Below, piece after piece: positions 1 to 7,789 of a stretch of DNA of 64,000 nt. A model generated the notes under the pieces. The model was given only the letters and a program-made list of their open reading frames with translations. It made no database searches and was not told the DNA's origin. Every line of letters begins with the position of its first letter. Position 1 is the first letter of the stretch. This stretch comes from an uncultured Lachnospiraceae bacterium (GTDB lineage Bacteria > Bacillota > Clostridia > Lachnospirales > Lachnospiraceae), in assembly GCA_910586585.1 (NCBI GenBank), contig CAJUKA010000003.1, positions 1 through 64,000 of the forward strand, read 5' to 3'. The position numbers and the translations under genes are program-made.

Positions 1-16
1 TTGCGTCTGCTAGTCT

Positions 17-33
17 CCCCAGCTCTGCTGGGG
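17..33. other. stem-loop at the end of the helicase gene
   Basis: A perfect 7-bp stem (CCCCAGC / GCTGGGG) with a 3-base loop lies just downstream of the stop codon of the minus-strand helicase gene. It has no T-run on the minus strand, so it is only a weak terminator candidate. The window ends 16 bases further on, so a longer structure or repeat cannot be excluded. Confidence 0.4.
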
Positions 34-36
34 GAT

Positions 37-1266
37 TTATATCTGTTTCATTAAGCCATCTGTACTTTTTATATTTATTATTGAACGATCTGTTTGTTCC
101 AGCTCGTGCACTTTTAACAGTGAGAAACAACTTTCCACATCTTCTTTATATTTGAAATCAAACATCTCACTTATATCCAAATCTTCAAATTTCTGGTTAG
201 TCGCTATGTAGGTCGAAAAAGTTTTTTCAGACAACATAGCTTCATCTGATTTCACAAAGATAATATGATTTTTTCCTCTGCTGGCTGCGACACAAAAAAT
301 ATTTCTCAGAATAAGATATGACTGCTGCGGTTTTGATATTCTTGTACTCCAATAACTTTCTGTAAAATCAAAAACAACACAAATTTTTCTTTCCAGACCT
401 TTACTGCTGTCATAAGTTGTAAATATAGCAGAATCTTCTTTCGGTTCTGTTTTTCCCATCGAATCATTATCTGATATTGTTGCATACACCGTGTTCTTAT
501 TAAATTTATCTGGATATTTTTCTTCCAACATATTGAGTGTATCAGACATTGCGCCTGTTCTTGCTCCTAAGCACAAAATATCTGCCGGAGTTTGTTCTGA
601 CAAAAATGGTATCACATCTTCCTTTGACATTTCTGCCACCTTGCAGGAATTATTTACCCCGATGATTTGTTTTTTCCACACCCTTCCAAGCATAGATGCT
701 AAATTATTTGACAATCGGAAACATTGTGTAAACTTCAATCTAAGGTGTTCTTCCAGAAATTCCTTCATAAATGATTCAACATTTAATGTTGTTTTATCAT
801 ATATTTTCTGCTCCATATCACCAACTGCAATTATCTGCATGTTGGGATTGTGGTCTTTTACCAATTGTAATAACTCAGCCAATTCTTGATCAATATCCTG
901 ATACTCATCAATAATCAGAATATCATATTTTTTAACAAGCGGTTTTATCTGAATAACTTTCTGTATCAGATCCGAAACCCCAACTGATATACCACGTTCC
1001 CATAAAATTTTAGAGGCAAATCCATGATAATTTGTAACCGTAACATTTTTCTTACTTATCCTAGACTTTGCATCCAATTTCAGCAACCTATTATATGTCA
1101 AATACAAAACCTTTTTCTTACTTGACAATTCATTACACAGATTTTGAATAGCTGTGGTCTTACCACTGCCAATACAGGCATCTACAAGAATATTCTCTCC
1201 CTGCAATGCTTTTTCTATAAATAACTGCTGCTCATTTGATAACTGAAAGTCTAAAGGTGTATCCAT
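37..1266 (-). CDS. short UvrD-like superfamily 1 helicase/ATPase
   Basis: The protein has 409 residues. It shows the SF1 helicase set: Walker A (GSGKTT, about residue 33), Walker B DEYQD (about residue 120), a motif III-like GDMEQKIYD, and a C-terminal motif VI-like stretch, AASRGKNHIIFV. These are ATP-binding and hydrolysis motifs of UvrD/PcrA-type enzymes that unwind DNA or RNA in the cytoplasm. It is much shorter than UvrD (about 700 residues) and must lack most of the 1B/2B insertions. The start is an ATG with AGGAG eight bases upstream. No partner gene is seen: the upstream neighbour is a subtilase and the downstream side is outside the window. Its role, whether repair, recombination or defence, is not visible. 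Confidence 0.75.
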   Translation of the reverse strand: MDTPLDFQLSNEQQLFIEKALQGENILVDACIGSGKTTAIQNLCNELSSKKKVLYLTYNRLLKLDAKSRISKKNVTVTNYHGFASKILWERGISVGVSDLIQKVIQIKPLVKKYDILIIDEYQDIDQELAELLQLVKDHNPNMQIIAVGDMEQKIYDKTTLNVESFMKEFLEEHLRLKFTQCFRLSNNLASMLGRVWKKQIIGVNNSCKVAEMSKEDVIPFLSEQTPADILCLGARTGAMSDTLNMLEEKYPDKFNKNTVYATISDNDSMGKTEPKEDSAIFTTYDSSKGLERKICVVFDFTESYWSTRISKPQQSYLILRNIFCVAASRGKNHIIFVKSDEAMLSEKTFSTYIATNQKFEDLDISEMFDFKYKEDVESCFSLLKVHELEQTDRSIINIKSTDGLMKQI

Positions 1267-1491
1267 ATCAAGCTCTCCTATTTCTCATCTTTGTATTTAT
1301 CAATCCCATTATAAAATCCGAACCGTATGCTACGCCATTAAGTAGTATCTAAACTTATAAGATATTTTGATACTATACTATTATATCTTCAATTGCTGAA
1401 AATTCCTACATATTTTATATAGATCAACAAAATTTTTTCAAAAGGAAAACATGGTAAATAATAAGGCATATATCATTTCATTCCAAAAACA

Positions 1492-1532
1492 GGAAAAGAA
1501 AGTATCATCGCCTCACATGATACTTCCTTTCC
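1492..1532 (-). terminator. terminator of the subtilase gene
   Basis: A long inverted repeat has 16-17 base arms, with ATGATACTT paired to AAGTATCAT at the core and an 8-base loop. It starts 30 bases after the stop codon of the minus-strand S8 protease gene. On that strand it is followed by TGTTTTT. The position and shape fit a Rho-independent terminator. Confidence 0.7.
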
Positions 1533-1561
1533 ATTCTTAGCCTAAATCCATTTGCCTAACC

Positions 1562-3049
1562 TCACCCTGGCAGACTCTCCCTCAAACAAAGCGCCCCCCA
1601 GCCCGTTCTGGCATTGGGGTAGATGCTTTCGCCTCGTATTGCTCCGGCGCCTTTGCAAAGGTAGGCTTTTAATTTTTCCCCATATAAAAACCTATCATTT
1701 CCCCGTACAATTCCCCACTCCATCATTAACGCTGCACTTCCTGCCACAAAGGGCGTCGCAAAAGAAGTTCCTGATACCTGTTCATATCCTCCGTTTGGCA
1801 CGGGAACTGTAATATCTACTCCTGGAGCTGCAAGATCGGGTTTTACTTCCGCTACAATCTGATTTCCTCCAGCGATATCGGTCCTGCCATCATTATAACG
1901 ATACACATAACCCCTTCCGGAAAAATCTGCATAGCTTCCTCGCAACGCATCATATGCCCCCACTGTCACAGCTCTCCTTGATGTCGAGGGAATAGTGATT
2001 GTCATTTCAGGCGTGGGCAGAAAAAATCCGGTTGCTGCATTGCGCACCGCATATCCCGGAAGATAGAGCCTGTATTCTCCGGTCACTACTGTTACAGGCT
2101 GAAGCGTCAGACGCCAAACGCCGCTGTTGATATAACTGTCTGTAGGTATCATGTCAATAAAAATTTCCTGTTGAACACCATAGGGTAATGGTTTCCCCAA
2201 ATAACACAGTAATTGTGTCCGTTCCAAAGTGCGCCTCACTGTCTGAGCATCCTGAATATCAGAAAGCCCCAAAACTAATTTCTCACCGCCTGGAGAAGTT
2301 ATCACCAGATGAAACACATCCTGATAATATTTCCAAAGCTGAATACTAAGTCCCGTTTCATAATCCGCTACAGCAAGCTCTATGGTGCGATTTTCCATTG
2401 CTACGCCTGCTGTATGCCCTCTTGATACCCCCTCATTTCCGCTGCCTATAATAATAGAAGTTCTTCCAATCTCTGAGGCATTGTCCATAAAACGTTCCAG
2501 CAAAGAATTTCCTCTGTGATCCCCATAGGTATTCCCAAAACTTAGATTGAGAACTAAGGGTCTGTTTAGAGAAACACTCAGATTAATAGCATAATTCACG
2601 CCTCTCATAAGCTGTGTTGTTCTTGGAAAAGAATTCTTTTGGGGATTTCCGAGTTTAATAATCAACAGTTCTGCTTTTGGTGCTACCCCCATATTCGTTC
2701 CAGCGGCGACACCTGCCACAGCCGTTCCATGCCCTGAAGTATCAAAAACAGGCACCAGCCTCAGTCCGTTTTCACGTCCTAAAGCCAGTGCCTCATTAAT
2801 ACGCTCCCTTGTATAAAGCACGCCTTCCCGATATCCTTGCGGCGGCAGTTTTCCCTGCTCTTCATCTGGTATCGCCGTCTGATCCCAGATTGCAAGAATC
2901 CGTGTTTTGCCACCTGCATCCAAAAATTCTGGTAGAAAATAGTCGATCCCACTGTCAAGCACAGCAATTATCACACCATCTCCTGAAAGATACAGTTCCT
3001 GCTGTGTCACCTGTGTAATGCAAGACTGCGTTTTCTCAAAATCATTCAT
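1562..3049 (-). CDS. S8 family (Csp-like) subtilisin peptidase
   Basis: The protein has 495 residues and the full subtilase triad: Asp32 (AVLDSGID), His107 (SGHGTAVAG) and Ser429 (GTSFATPFVAG), plus the oxyanion Asn in SGNEG near residue 205. A large insert between His and Ser (about residues 220-390) is typical of the Csp-type clostridial subtilases. Csp proteases act in spore germination in Clostridium. Other members of this group are of unknown function. There is no signal peptide. The usual N-terminal domain of about 90 residues is absent, and the protein begins directly at the CITQV linker. A separate gene at 10819-11112 encodes what looks like that domain. The start has GGAG seven bases upstream. 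The substrate is unknown. Confidence 0.85.
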   Translation of the reverse strand: MNDFEKTQSCITQVTQQELYLSGDGVIIAVLDSGIDYFLPEFLDAGGKTRILAIWDQTAIPDEEQGKLPPQGYREGVLYTRERINEALALGRENGLRLVPVFDTSGHGTAVAGVAAGTNMGVAPKAELLIIKLGNPQKNSFPRTTQLMRGVNYAINLSVSLNRPLVLNLSFGNTYGDHRGNSLLERFMDNASEIGRTSIIIGSGNEGVSRGHTAGVAMENRTIELAVADYETGLSIQLWKYYQDVFHLVITSPGGEKLVLGLSDIQDAQTVRRTLERTQLLCYLGKPLPYGVQQEIFIDMIPTDSYINSGVWRLTLQPVTVVTGEYRLYLPGYAVRNAATGFFLPTPEMTITIPSTSRRAVTVGAYDALRGSYADFSGRGYVYRYNDGRTDIAGGNQIVAEVKPDLAAPGVDITVPVPNGGYEQVSGTSFATPFVAGSAALMMEWGIVRGNDRFLYGEKLKAYLCKGAGAIRGESIYPNARTGWGALCLRESLPG

Positions 3050-3122
3050 ACAAATTCTCCATGTCAGGGCAGTTTACTGCGGTGACACGCGTCGAAAATC
3101 TTAAATTTCCGACTGCGTTCAC

Positions 3123-3161
3123 AGATTGAAAAATGAGTGCATCGGCATGATTTTTCAATCT
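3123..3161 (-). terminator. inverted repeat after ptsI, possible terminator
   Basis: Eleven-base arms (AGATTGAAAAA / TTTTTCAATCT) surround a 17-base loop in the gap between ptsI and the S8 protease. It could end the PTS operon transcript. On the minus strand no T-run follows the stem, so this is tentative. Confidence 0.4.
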
Positions 3162-3249
3162 ATCTCTCTATTCCACAGCAATACTTTTTATTAGCATATG
3201 CCGCAAAACGAGATTGTGTGCTTCGGATATCTGACAAGCATACTTTCAT

Positions 3250-4908
3250 TTATAAATATTGTCTTTTTATCTGTTCACCTTCCGCTGATACATCTGTTTC
3301 ACGGATTATCTTTCGGATAAACAAAAGGCTTCTTGGCGACATACTCAGCTCATCGACTCCAATCGAGACAAACCATTTGCTCAAAGACGGATCGGCTCCA
3401 AGTTCACCGCAGATTCCACACCAGATATTTTCCCTGTGTGCATTTTCGACCGTCATTGCAATCATGCGCAATACCGCCTGATGATGTGAATCATAAAAAT
3501 CATCCATCTGTTCATTCTGGCGGTCAATCGCCAATGTATACTGAGTCAAATCATTGGTCCCAATACTAAAGAAATCCACTTCCTTTGCAAGCTTGTCACT
3601 AATCATAACAGCCGCTGGCGTCTCTATCATGATTCCCTGTTCCGGATTTCCAAACGGAACACCTGCTTCTGTCAGCTCCTGCTTTACTTCCTCAACAATC
3701 TGTTTAATCCGTACAATTTCTGACATCGAAGTAATCATTGGATACATTATTGCAATCTTGCCAAATGCACTTGCGCGGAACAGGGCGCGAAGCTGTGTCT
3801 TAAAAATTTCCGGTCTTGTTAGACAGATTCGGATTGCCCGGCAGCCCATCGCTGGATTCTCTTCTTTTGGCAGTTCAAAATATGCCGCCTGTTTATCTGC
3901 CCCAATATCCAAAGTCCGGATAATCACGCGTTTTCCAGCCATTGTCTCTGCTACTGCACGATAAACCTTTAGCTGCTCTTCTTCTGTTGGATATGTGTCA
4001 CTTTCCAGATAAAGAAATTCACTGCGGAACAATCCGATCCCCTCCGCGTCATTTTCCAACACCGATGCCAGGTCCTTGTAGTTTCCAATATTGGCATAAA
4101 GCATAACCTTTTGTCCATCCAAAGTTATCGTTTCTTTTCCCTTTAGCGTTTGCAGCAGCTCTTTTTTAGTCTGCAAAGCGTCATATTTCTCCTGCATTTT
4201 TGCAAGTGTTTCTGAGTCAGGCTCCACATAAATCATACCCGTATCACCATCAACTACAGCCATCTTTCCATTCATATCAGGATGAAGCGAAACAGGTGTG
4301 CCGACCAACGCCGGAATCCCCATCGTTCTTGCCAAAATCGCTGTGTGGGAATTGGTTGAGCCATGTATTGTGACAAAAGACAAAACCTTAGATTTATCCA
4401 TTTGAACGGTCTCACTTGGCGCCAAATCATCTGCCACAACAATTACTGGTTCCGATGTTTCCACGCGGTCTGCTTCCTGTCCTGACAATGCCATCAGCAC
4501 ACGTTCAGAAATATCTCTTACATCTGCTGCACGCCCCTTCATATAATCATCGTCCATCGCAGCAAACATATTTGCAAAATTGTCACTGGTCATAGCAACC
4601 GCATATTCTGCATTGATTTGCTGCGCATGAATCATATTTTCCACAGATTCTAGAAAATCATCATCCTCAAGCATCATCTGATGAATTTCAAAAATCGCTG
4701 CGTTGGCCGCGCCTACTGTTGCCATGGATTTTTCATACAACACGCCTAACTGCGCGATTGCTGTATCTTTTGCTGTGCGAAACCGTTCTATTTCCATGTT
4801 TGTATCTTCAATATGTCTGCGCTTCACCTGAATATTCTTTTTGTTGTAAATGTGCAGTCTGCCAATGGCAATACCGCCAAATACACTTTTTCCATGATAT
4901 ACTTCCAT
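3250..4908 (-). CDS. ptsI: PTS enzyme I (phosphoenolpyruvate-protein phosphotransferase)
   Basis: Enzyme I takes phosphate from phosphoenolpyruvate onto an active-site histidine and passes it to HPr in the cytoplasm. The phosphohistidine motif is visible as GSTNSHTAILARTMGIPA, with His near residue 188. The C-terminal PEP-binding TIM barrel is complete, including GLFRSEFLY, the EEVKQELTEAG region and the catalytic Cys in WCGICGELGADP. The length (about 552 residues) is close to the normal 570. The chosen ATG (MEVYHGK) gives AAAGG a workable spacing, whereas an ATG nine bases earlier abuts the Shine-Dalgarno sequence. It is the last gene of the deoR-mtlA-dehydrogenase-fruK-ptsH-ptsI cluster, 22 bases after ptsH. 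Enzyme I is more often encoded with general ptsH than inside a single-sugar operon. Confidence 0.95.
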   Translation of the reverse strand: MEVYHGKSVFGGIAIGRLHIYNKKNIQVKRRHIEDTNMEIERFRTAKDTAIAQLGVLYEKSMATVGAANAAIFEIHQMMLEDDDFLESVENMIHAQQINAEYAVAMTSDNFANMFAAMDDDYMKGRAADVRDISERVLMALSGQEADRVETSEPVIVVADDLAPSETVQMDKSKVLSFVTIHGSTNSHTAILARTMGIPALVGTPVSLHPDMNGKMAVVDGDTGMIYVEPDSETLAKMQEKYDALQTKKELLQTLKGKETITLDGQKVMLYANIGNYKDLASVLENDAEGIGLFRSEFLYLESDTYPTEEEQLKVYRAVAETMAGKRVIIRTLDIGADKQAAYFELPKEENPAMGCRAIRICLTRPEIFKTQLRALFRASAFGKIAIMYPMITSMSEIVRIKQIVEEVKQELTEAGVPFGNPEQGIMIETPAAVMISDKLAKEVDFFSIGTNDLTQYTLAIDRQNEQMDDFYDSHHQAVLRMIAMTVENAHRENIWCGICGELGADPSLSKWFVSIGVDELSMSPRSLLFIRKIIRETDVSAEGEQIKRQYL

Positions 4909-4929
4909 CCCATGCATCCTTTCTGGATT

Positions 4930-5187
4930 TTACAGATTTTCCTTCAAAAATGTCTCTATTGCTACAGCGGCAGCTTCTTCATCCTCACCTTCTATTTGTA
5001 TGGTTATTTCCATTCCCTGCTTCACGCCAAGTCCCATCAATCCAAAAACTTTTTTTGCATCAGCCTTTTTTCCATCTTTTATAATAGAAATAGATGCCGT
5101 AAATTCTTTAGCCTTTTTTACCAATTCTCCTGCTGGACGTGCATGAATGCCTTCTGCATCTGTAATACAATATGTAAATTCTTTCAT
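4930..5187 (-). CDS. ptsH: HPr-like phosphocarrier with Lys at position 46
   Basis: This 85-residue protein has the HPr fold signature. The phosphorylatable His15 and Arg17 lie in GIHARPAG, so phosphate transfer from enzyme I to EIIA should work. In Gram-positive HPr, Ser46 is phosphorylated by HPr kinase for CcpA-dependent catabolite control. Here the matching segment reads AKKVFGLMGLG, with Lys46 in place of Ser. The protein should therefore not carry the regulatory Ser phosphate (inference). It sits between fruK and ptsI. The start has AAAGGAAAG upstream. It may be a dedicated carrier for this PTS or the organism's general HPr, which the window cannot decide. Confidence 0.9.
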   Translation of the reverse strand: MKEFTYCITDAEGIHARPAGELVKKAKEFTASISIIKDGKKADAKKVFGLMGLGVKQGMEITIQIEGEDEEAAAVAIETFLKENL

Positions 5188-5229
5188 ATACTTCTTTCCT
5201 TTCTTAAACAGTGCTTATTTTTCCCTATA

Positions 5230-5243
5230 CCGCCTTTGGGCGG
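5230..5243. repeat. CCGCC-TTTG-GGCGG palindrome between fruK and ptsH
   Basis: A 5-bp perfect stem with a 4-base loop lies in the 64-base gap between fruK and ptsH. It belongs to the same short repeat family seen at 17364, 27147 and, as a half copy, 30396. On the minus strand it precedes the ptsH ribosome binding site. Confidence 0.5.
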
Positions 5244-5251
5244 CTTTCAAT

Positions 5252-6175
5252 CTATTCTAATATAATTTCTTTTTCTAAGCTTGCATAAACTTGTTCCACT
5301 TCTGTTCTTGTTGCAAGCATCTCCGAAAAGGCACTGGCGCTTCCGGTGGCAATTCCCATACGAAATGCATGGCTGTAATCTTTTTTGTTTGTCCAGCCTG
5401 CCAAAAAACCAGCTACCATAGAATCCCCTGCCCCTACTGCATTGACCAGTGTTCCTTTGGGCGCCGCAAGCATATGAACACAGCCATTCTCATCTGCCAA
5501 AACTGCTCCCTGTCCAGACATAGACACCAGTACATTGCGTGCTCCTTTATCCTGAAGTTTTTTTGCATAGGGAACAACTTCTTCTCTTGTATGCAGCGCA
5601 ACATCAAAAATTTCTCCCAATTCATGATTATTCGGCTTGATTAAAAATGGTTTGTATTCCAAAACATGCAGGAGCAAGTCTTTTGTTGCATCTACAACAA
5701 ACAATACCCCTTTATTGCAAAGACGTTTTAATATATCGCTGTAGATGGAATCTGGCAGACACTTCGGAATGCTGCCTGCCAAAACAAGCGCATCGCCTTC
5801 TTTTAGTGTGTCTATTTTTTGATATAGCTGTTCTACAGATGCGGCATCAATCTCAGGTCCCATTCCATTAATTTCTGTTCCATCATAATCTTTGAGTTTG
5901 ACATTGATACGGGAAAATCCATTTTCTACACGGATAAAATCTGTAAGCAACCCTATCTTCTGCACTTCTCTTTCAATCTGTTCCCCTGTAAATCCTGCCG
6001 TAAACCCAAGCGCTGTATTTTCAATTCCCAGATTGCTCAGTACTATGGACACATTTATTCCTTTTCCGCCAGGAAACATTTGTTCGCTAGTAGTGCGGTT
6101 TGTCATGCCCATCTGAAACCCATTCATAGACACAATATAATCCAACGATGGATTAAATGTTACTGTATAAATCAT
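5252..6175 (-). CDS. fruK: 1-phosphofructokinase-type PfkB sugar kinase
   Basis: This PfkB-family kinase of 307 residues opens with MIYTVTFNPSLDYI and the GGKGINVS substrate loop. The catalytic motif GAGDSMVAGFLAG lies near residue 250. In the FruK/LacC branch these enzymes phosphorylate fructose 1-phosphate or tagatose 6-phosphate to a bisphosphate that aldolase can split. The start has AGGAG seven bases upstream, directly after a GTCGC/GCGAC hairpin. It lies between the dehydrogenase and ptsH. A mannitol route through fructose 6-phosphate would not need a 1-phosphofructokinase, so the true substrate is uncertain. Confidence 0.88.
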   Translation of the reverse strand: MIYTVTFNPSLDYIVSMNGFQMGMTNRTTSEQMFPGGKGINVSIVLSNLGIENTALGFTAGFTGEQIEREVQKIGLLTDFIRVENGFSRINVKLKDYDGTEINGMGPEIDAASVEQLYQKIDTLKEGDALVLAGSIPKCLPDSIYSDILKRLCNKGVLFVVDATKDLLLHVLEYKPFLIKPNNHELGEIFDVALHTREEVVPYAKKLQDKGARNVLVSMSGQGAVLADENGCVHMLAAPKGTLVNAVGAGDSMVAGFLAGWTNKKDYSHAFRMGIATGSASAFSEMLATRTEVEQVYASLEKEIILE

Positions 6176-6193
6176 TTTTTATCTCCTATTATA

Positions 6194-6472
6194 AGTCGCT
6201 GCGCGACGGCTCTTAAGCGCAAAGTTCCTTCGACGCTTTTTCCTGAGAATAATTTTCATTCGCACTTCCCCTCATGACAATTATTCTCTCGCGTCTCGGA
6301 TTCTTTTCTTGATTTAGTCGCTGCGCGACGGCTCTTAAGCGCAAAGTTCCTTCGACGCTTTTTTCTGAGAATAATTTTCATTCGCACTTCTTCTCATGAC
6401 AATTATTCTCCTGCGTCTCGGATTCTTTTCTTAATTTAGTCGCTGCGCGACGGCTCTTAAGCGCAAAGTTCC
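6194..6472. repeat. 122-bp tandem repeat, two full copies and a partial third
   Basis: Copies begin at 6194, 6316 and 6438, exactly 122 bases apart. The third stops after about 35 bases. Each unit starts with a hairpin, GTCGC-TGC-GCGAC, and contains a second inverted pair, GAGAATAATT / AATTATTCTC. The block fills most of the 322-base gap between the dehydrogenase and fruK. The first hairpin motif also occurs once at 21018. No open reading frame of note runs through the gap. The effect on the operon could be mRNA processing or partial termination between the dehydrogenase and fruK (inference). Confidence 0.85.
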
Positions 6473-6497
6473 CAGTTATTGTCTTTTTGATGGAATT

Positions 6498-7757
6498 TTA
6501 TAAACCTACATTAAAATGTTTAAACAACATATCTTCTGCTTCTTTGGACCAAAGACCTTTGTGCTTTTTGCAGCATTCATCTAATTCCTTAAAAAACGGA
6601 TCTTGTTCTCCTAATTTTCCAAAATCTTCGATTGCTGTCATTGGCATATCAAATGAAAGGTATGCCAGTTTCTTTCCGCCTGGAATATTGGGCAGATTCT
6701 TAGTGGTATCAACGATAGAGTCAATGCCGCCAACATGTGTTACCATAACCGCAGAATTAATCAAACCAGCAGCAGACTTCGCGATAGCTTCTTTCATATC
6801 ATCCGTGTTTCCGCCTGTAGACCCCATAATTTTTGTCCTTGCATAATGGCAGTTATAGAGATTCATGCTCGCAGAAAACTGCGTATCTGTAGGACCCGCA
6901 AAAAAATTCAGACATCCGTCTACTGCAAGAAGGCGATCCCCCATCTCTGCAATACTCTGTACTGGAGCATACACAAACACATCACTGAATCCCACCCCGT
7001 CAGTCAATGCACGAAGCTCAGCAACAGGGTCTGCCATATTTGCAGTATTGATATAATGCAGTTCTACTCCTTTTTCTTTTGCTTCTTCTTCTGAAATCAC
7101 TTCTTTTGCACGCGCAATTTTCGCATCATTGATATCTGTGACAACAATGCGTTTGGGCTTGTTCTCAAAAGTCAGTCCATAGCTGACAGCACCAAGTCCC
7201 ATAGGTCCACATCCGCCAAGAATCAGAATATTTCCTCCTGCTAATGTCCCCATTTTATGTTCATAGGATAAATGCTCTGTATGGTAATTGCTGTGATATC
7301 CGCCAATGCAGCAGCTCATTGGCTCGCCAAGCGAAGCTTCAAAATAACTGTCCCCATCATATTCCCAAATACATCCTTTCTCAATCACATCATTCGGGAA
7401 AATACAATATGTTGCAGCGCCTCCAAAAAATTCATAAGAATATCCTGGTGATTCCATCTGGCCTGGAATAGCAGGCTGCTGTGCAAATTTTTTGCCTTCA
7501 TGAAACTGATCCTTCCACTTTTTTCCTACTTGAACAATATCACCTGTAAATTCATGTCCGATAATTACAGGATGTTCGGCAACATTTTCCGGCACACGCT
7601 TGTGATCCTTTCCCGCCTGCACCATTTTCCATGTAGACATACAAATACTATCACTGACTACTCTTACTAAAATTTCATCGTCTTTGATCTCTGGAAGTTC
7701 AAATTCCTCCAGGCGAATATCATGTGCTCCATAAAGTCTGACACCTTTTGCTTTCAT
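6498..7757 (-). CDS. zinc-dependent sugar-phosphate dehydrogenase, sorbose-1-phosphate reductase-like
   Basis: This medium-chain dehydrogenase/reductase has 419 residues. Catalytic zinc ligands are suggested by SICMSTWK (Cys), PVIIGHEFTG (His-Glu) and GEPMSC (Glu). The nucleotide-binding Rossmann loop is GGCGPMGLGAV. The overall plan resembles the SorE L-sorbose 1-phosphate reductase group found with PTS genes. It probably oxidises or reduces the phosphosugar delivered by the neighbouring EIICBA, with NAD(P) as cofactor (inference). It lies directly downstream of mtlA and upstream of fruK. The start has AAAGGAAG upstream. It could equally be a mannitol- or glucitol-phosphate dehydrogenase, since no MtlD-family gene is present. 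Confidence 0.75.
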   Translation of the reverse strand: MKAKGVRLYGAHDIRLEEFELPEIKDDEILVRVVSDSICMSTWKMVQAGKDHKRVPENVAEHPVIIGHEFTGDIVQVGKKWKDQFHEGKKFAQQPAIPGQMESPGYSYEFFGGAATYCIFPNDVIEKGCIWEYDGDSYFEASLGEPMSCCIGGYHSNYHTEHLSYEHKMGTLAGGNILILGGCGPMGLGAVSYGLTFENKPKRIVVTDINDAKIARAKEVISEEEAKEKGVELHYINTANMADPVAELRALTDGVGFSDVFVYAPVQSIAEMGDRLLAVDGCLNFFAGPTDTQFSASMNLYNCHYARTKIMGSTGGNTDDMKEAIAKSAAGLINSAVMVTHVGGIDSIVDTTKNLPNIPGGKKLAYLSFDMPMTAIEDFGKLGEQDPFFKELDECCKKHKGLWSKEAEDMLFKHFNVGL

Positions 7758-7789
7758 TTTTATACTTCCTTTCTGTTCACTCTATCTAC

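Noticed and set aside
17..33. CRISPR-type repeat at the window edge
   Set aside because: A single palindrome with no second copy inside the window is not evidence of an array.
37..1266. GajB of a Gabija defence system
   Set aside because: The helicase is of similar type and size, but no GajA (OLD-type nuclease) gene is adjacent on the visible side. The outer side is beyond the window.
6194..6472. CRISPR array
   Set aside because: The repeats are 122 bases long and directly adjacent without spacers, and no cas genes are present.
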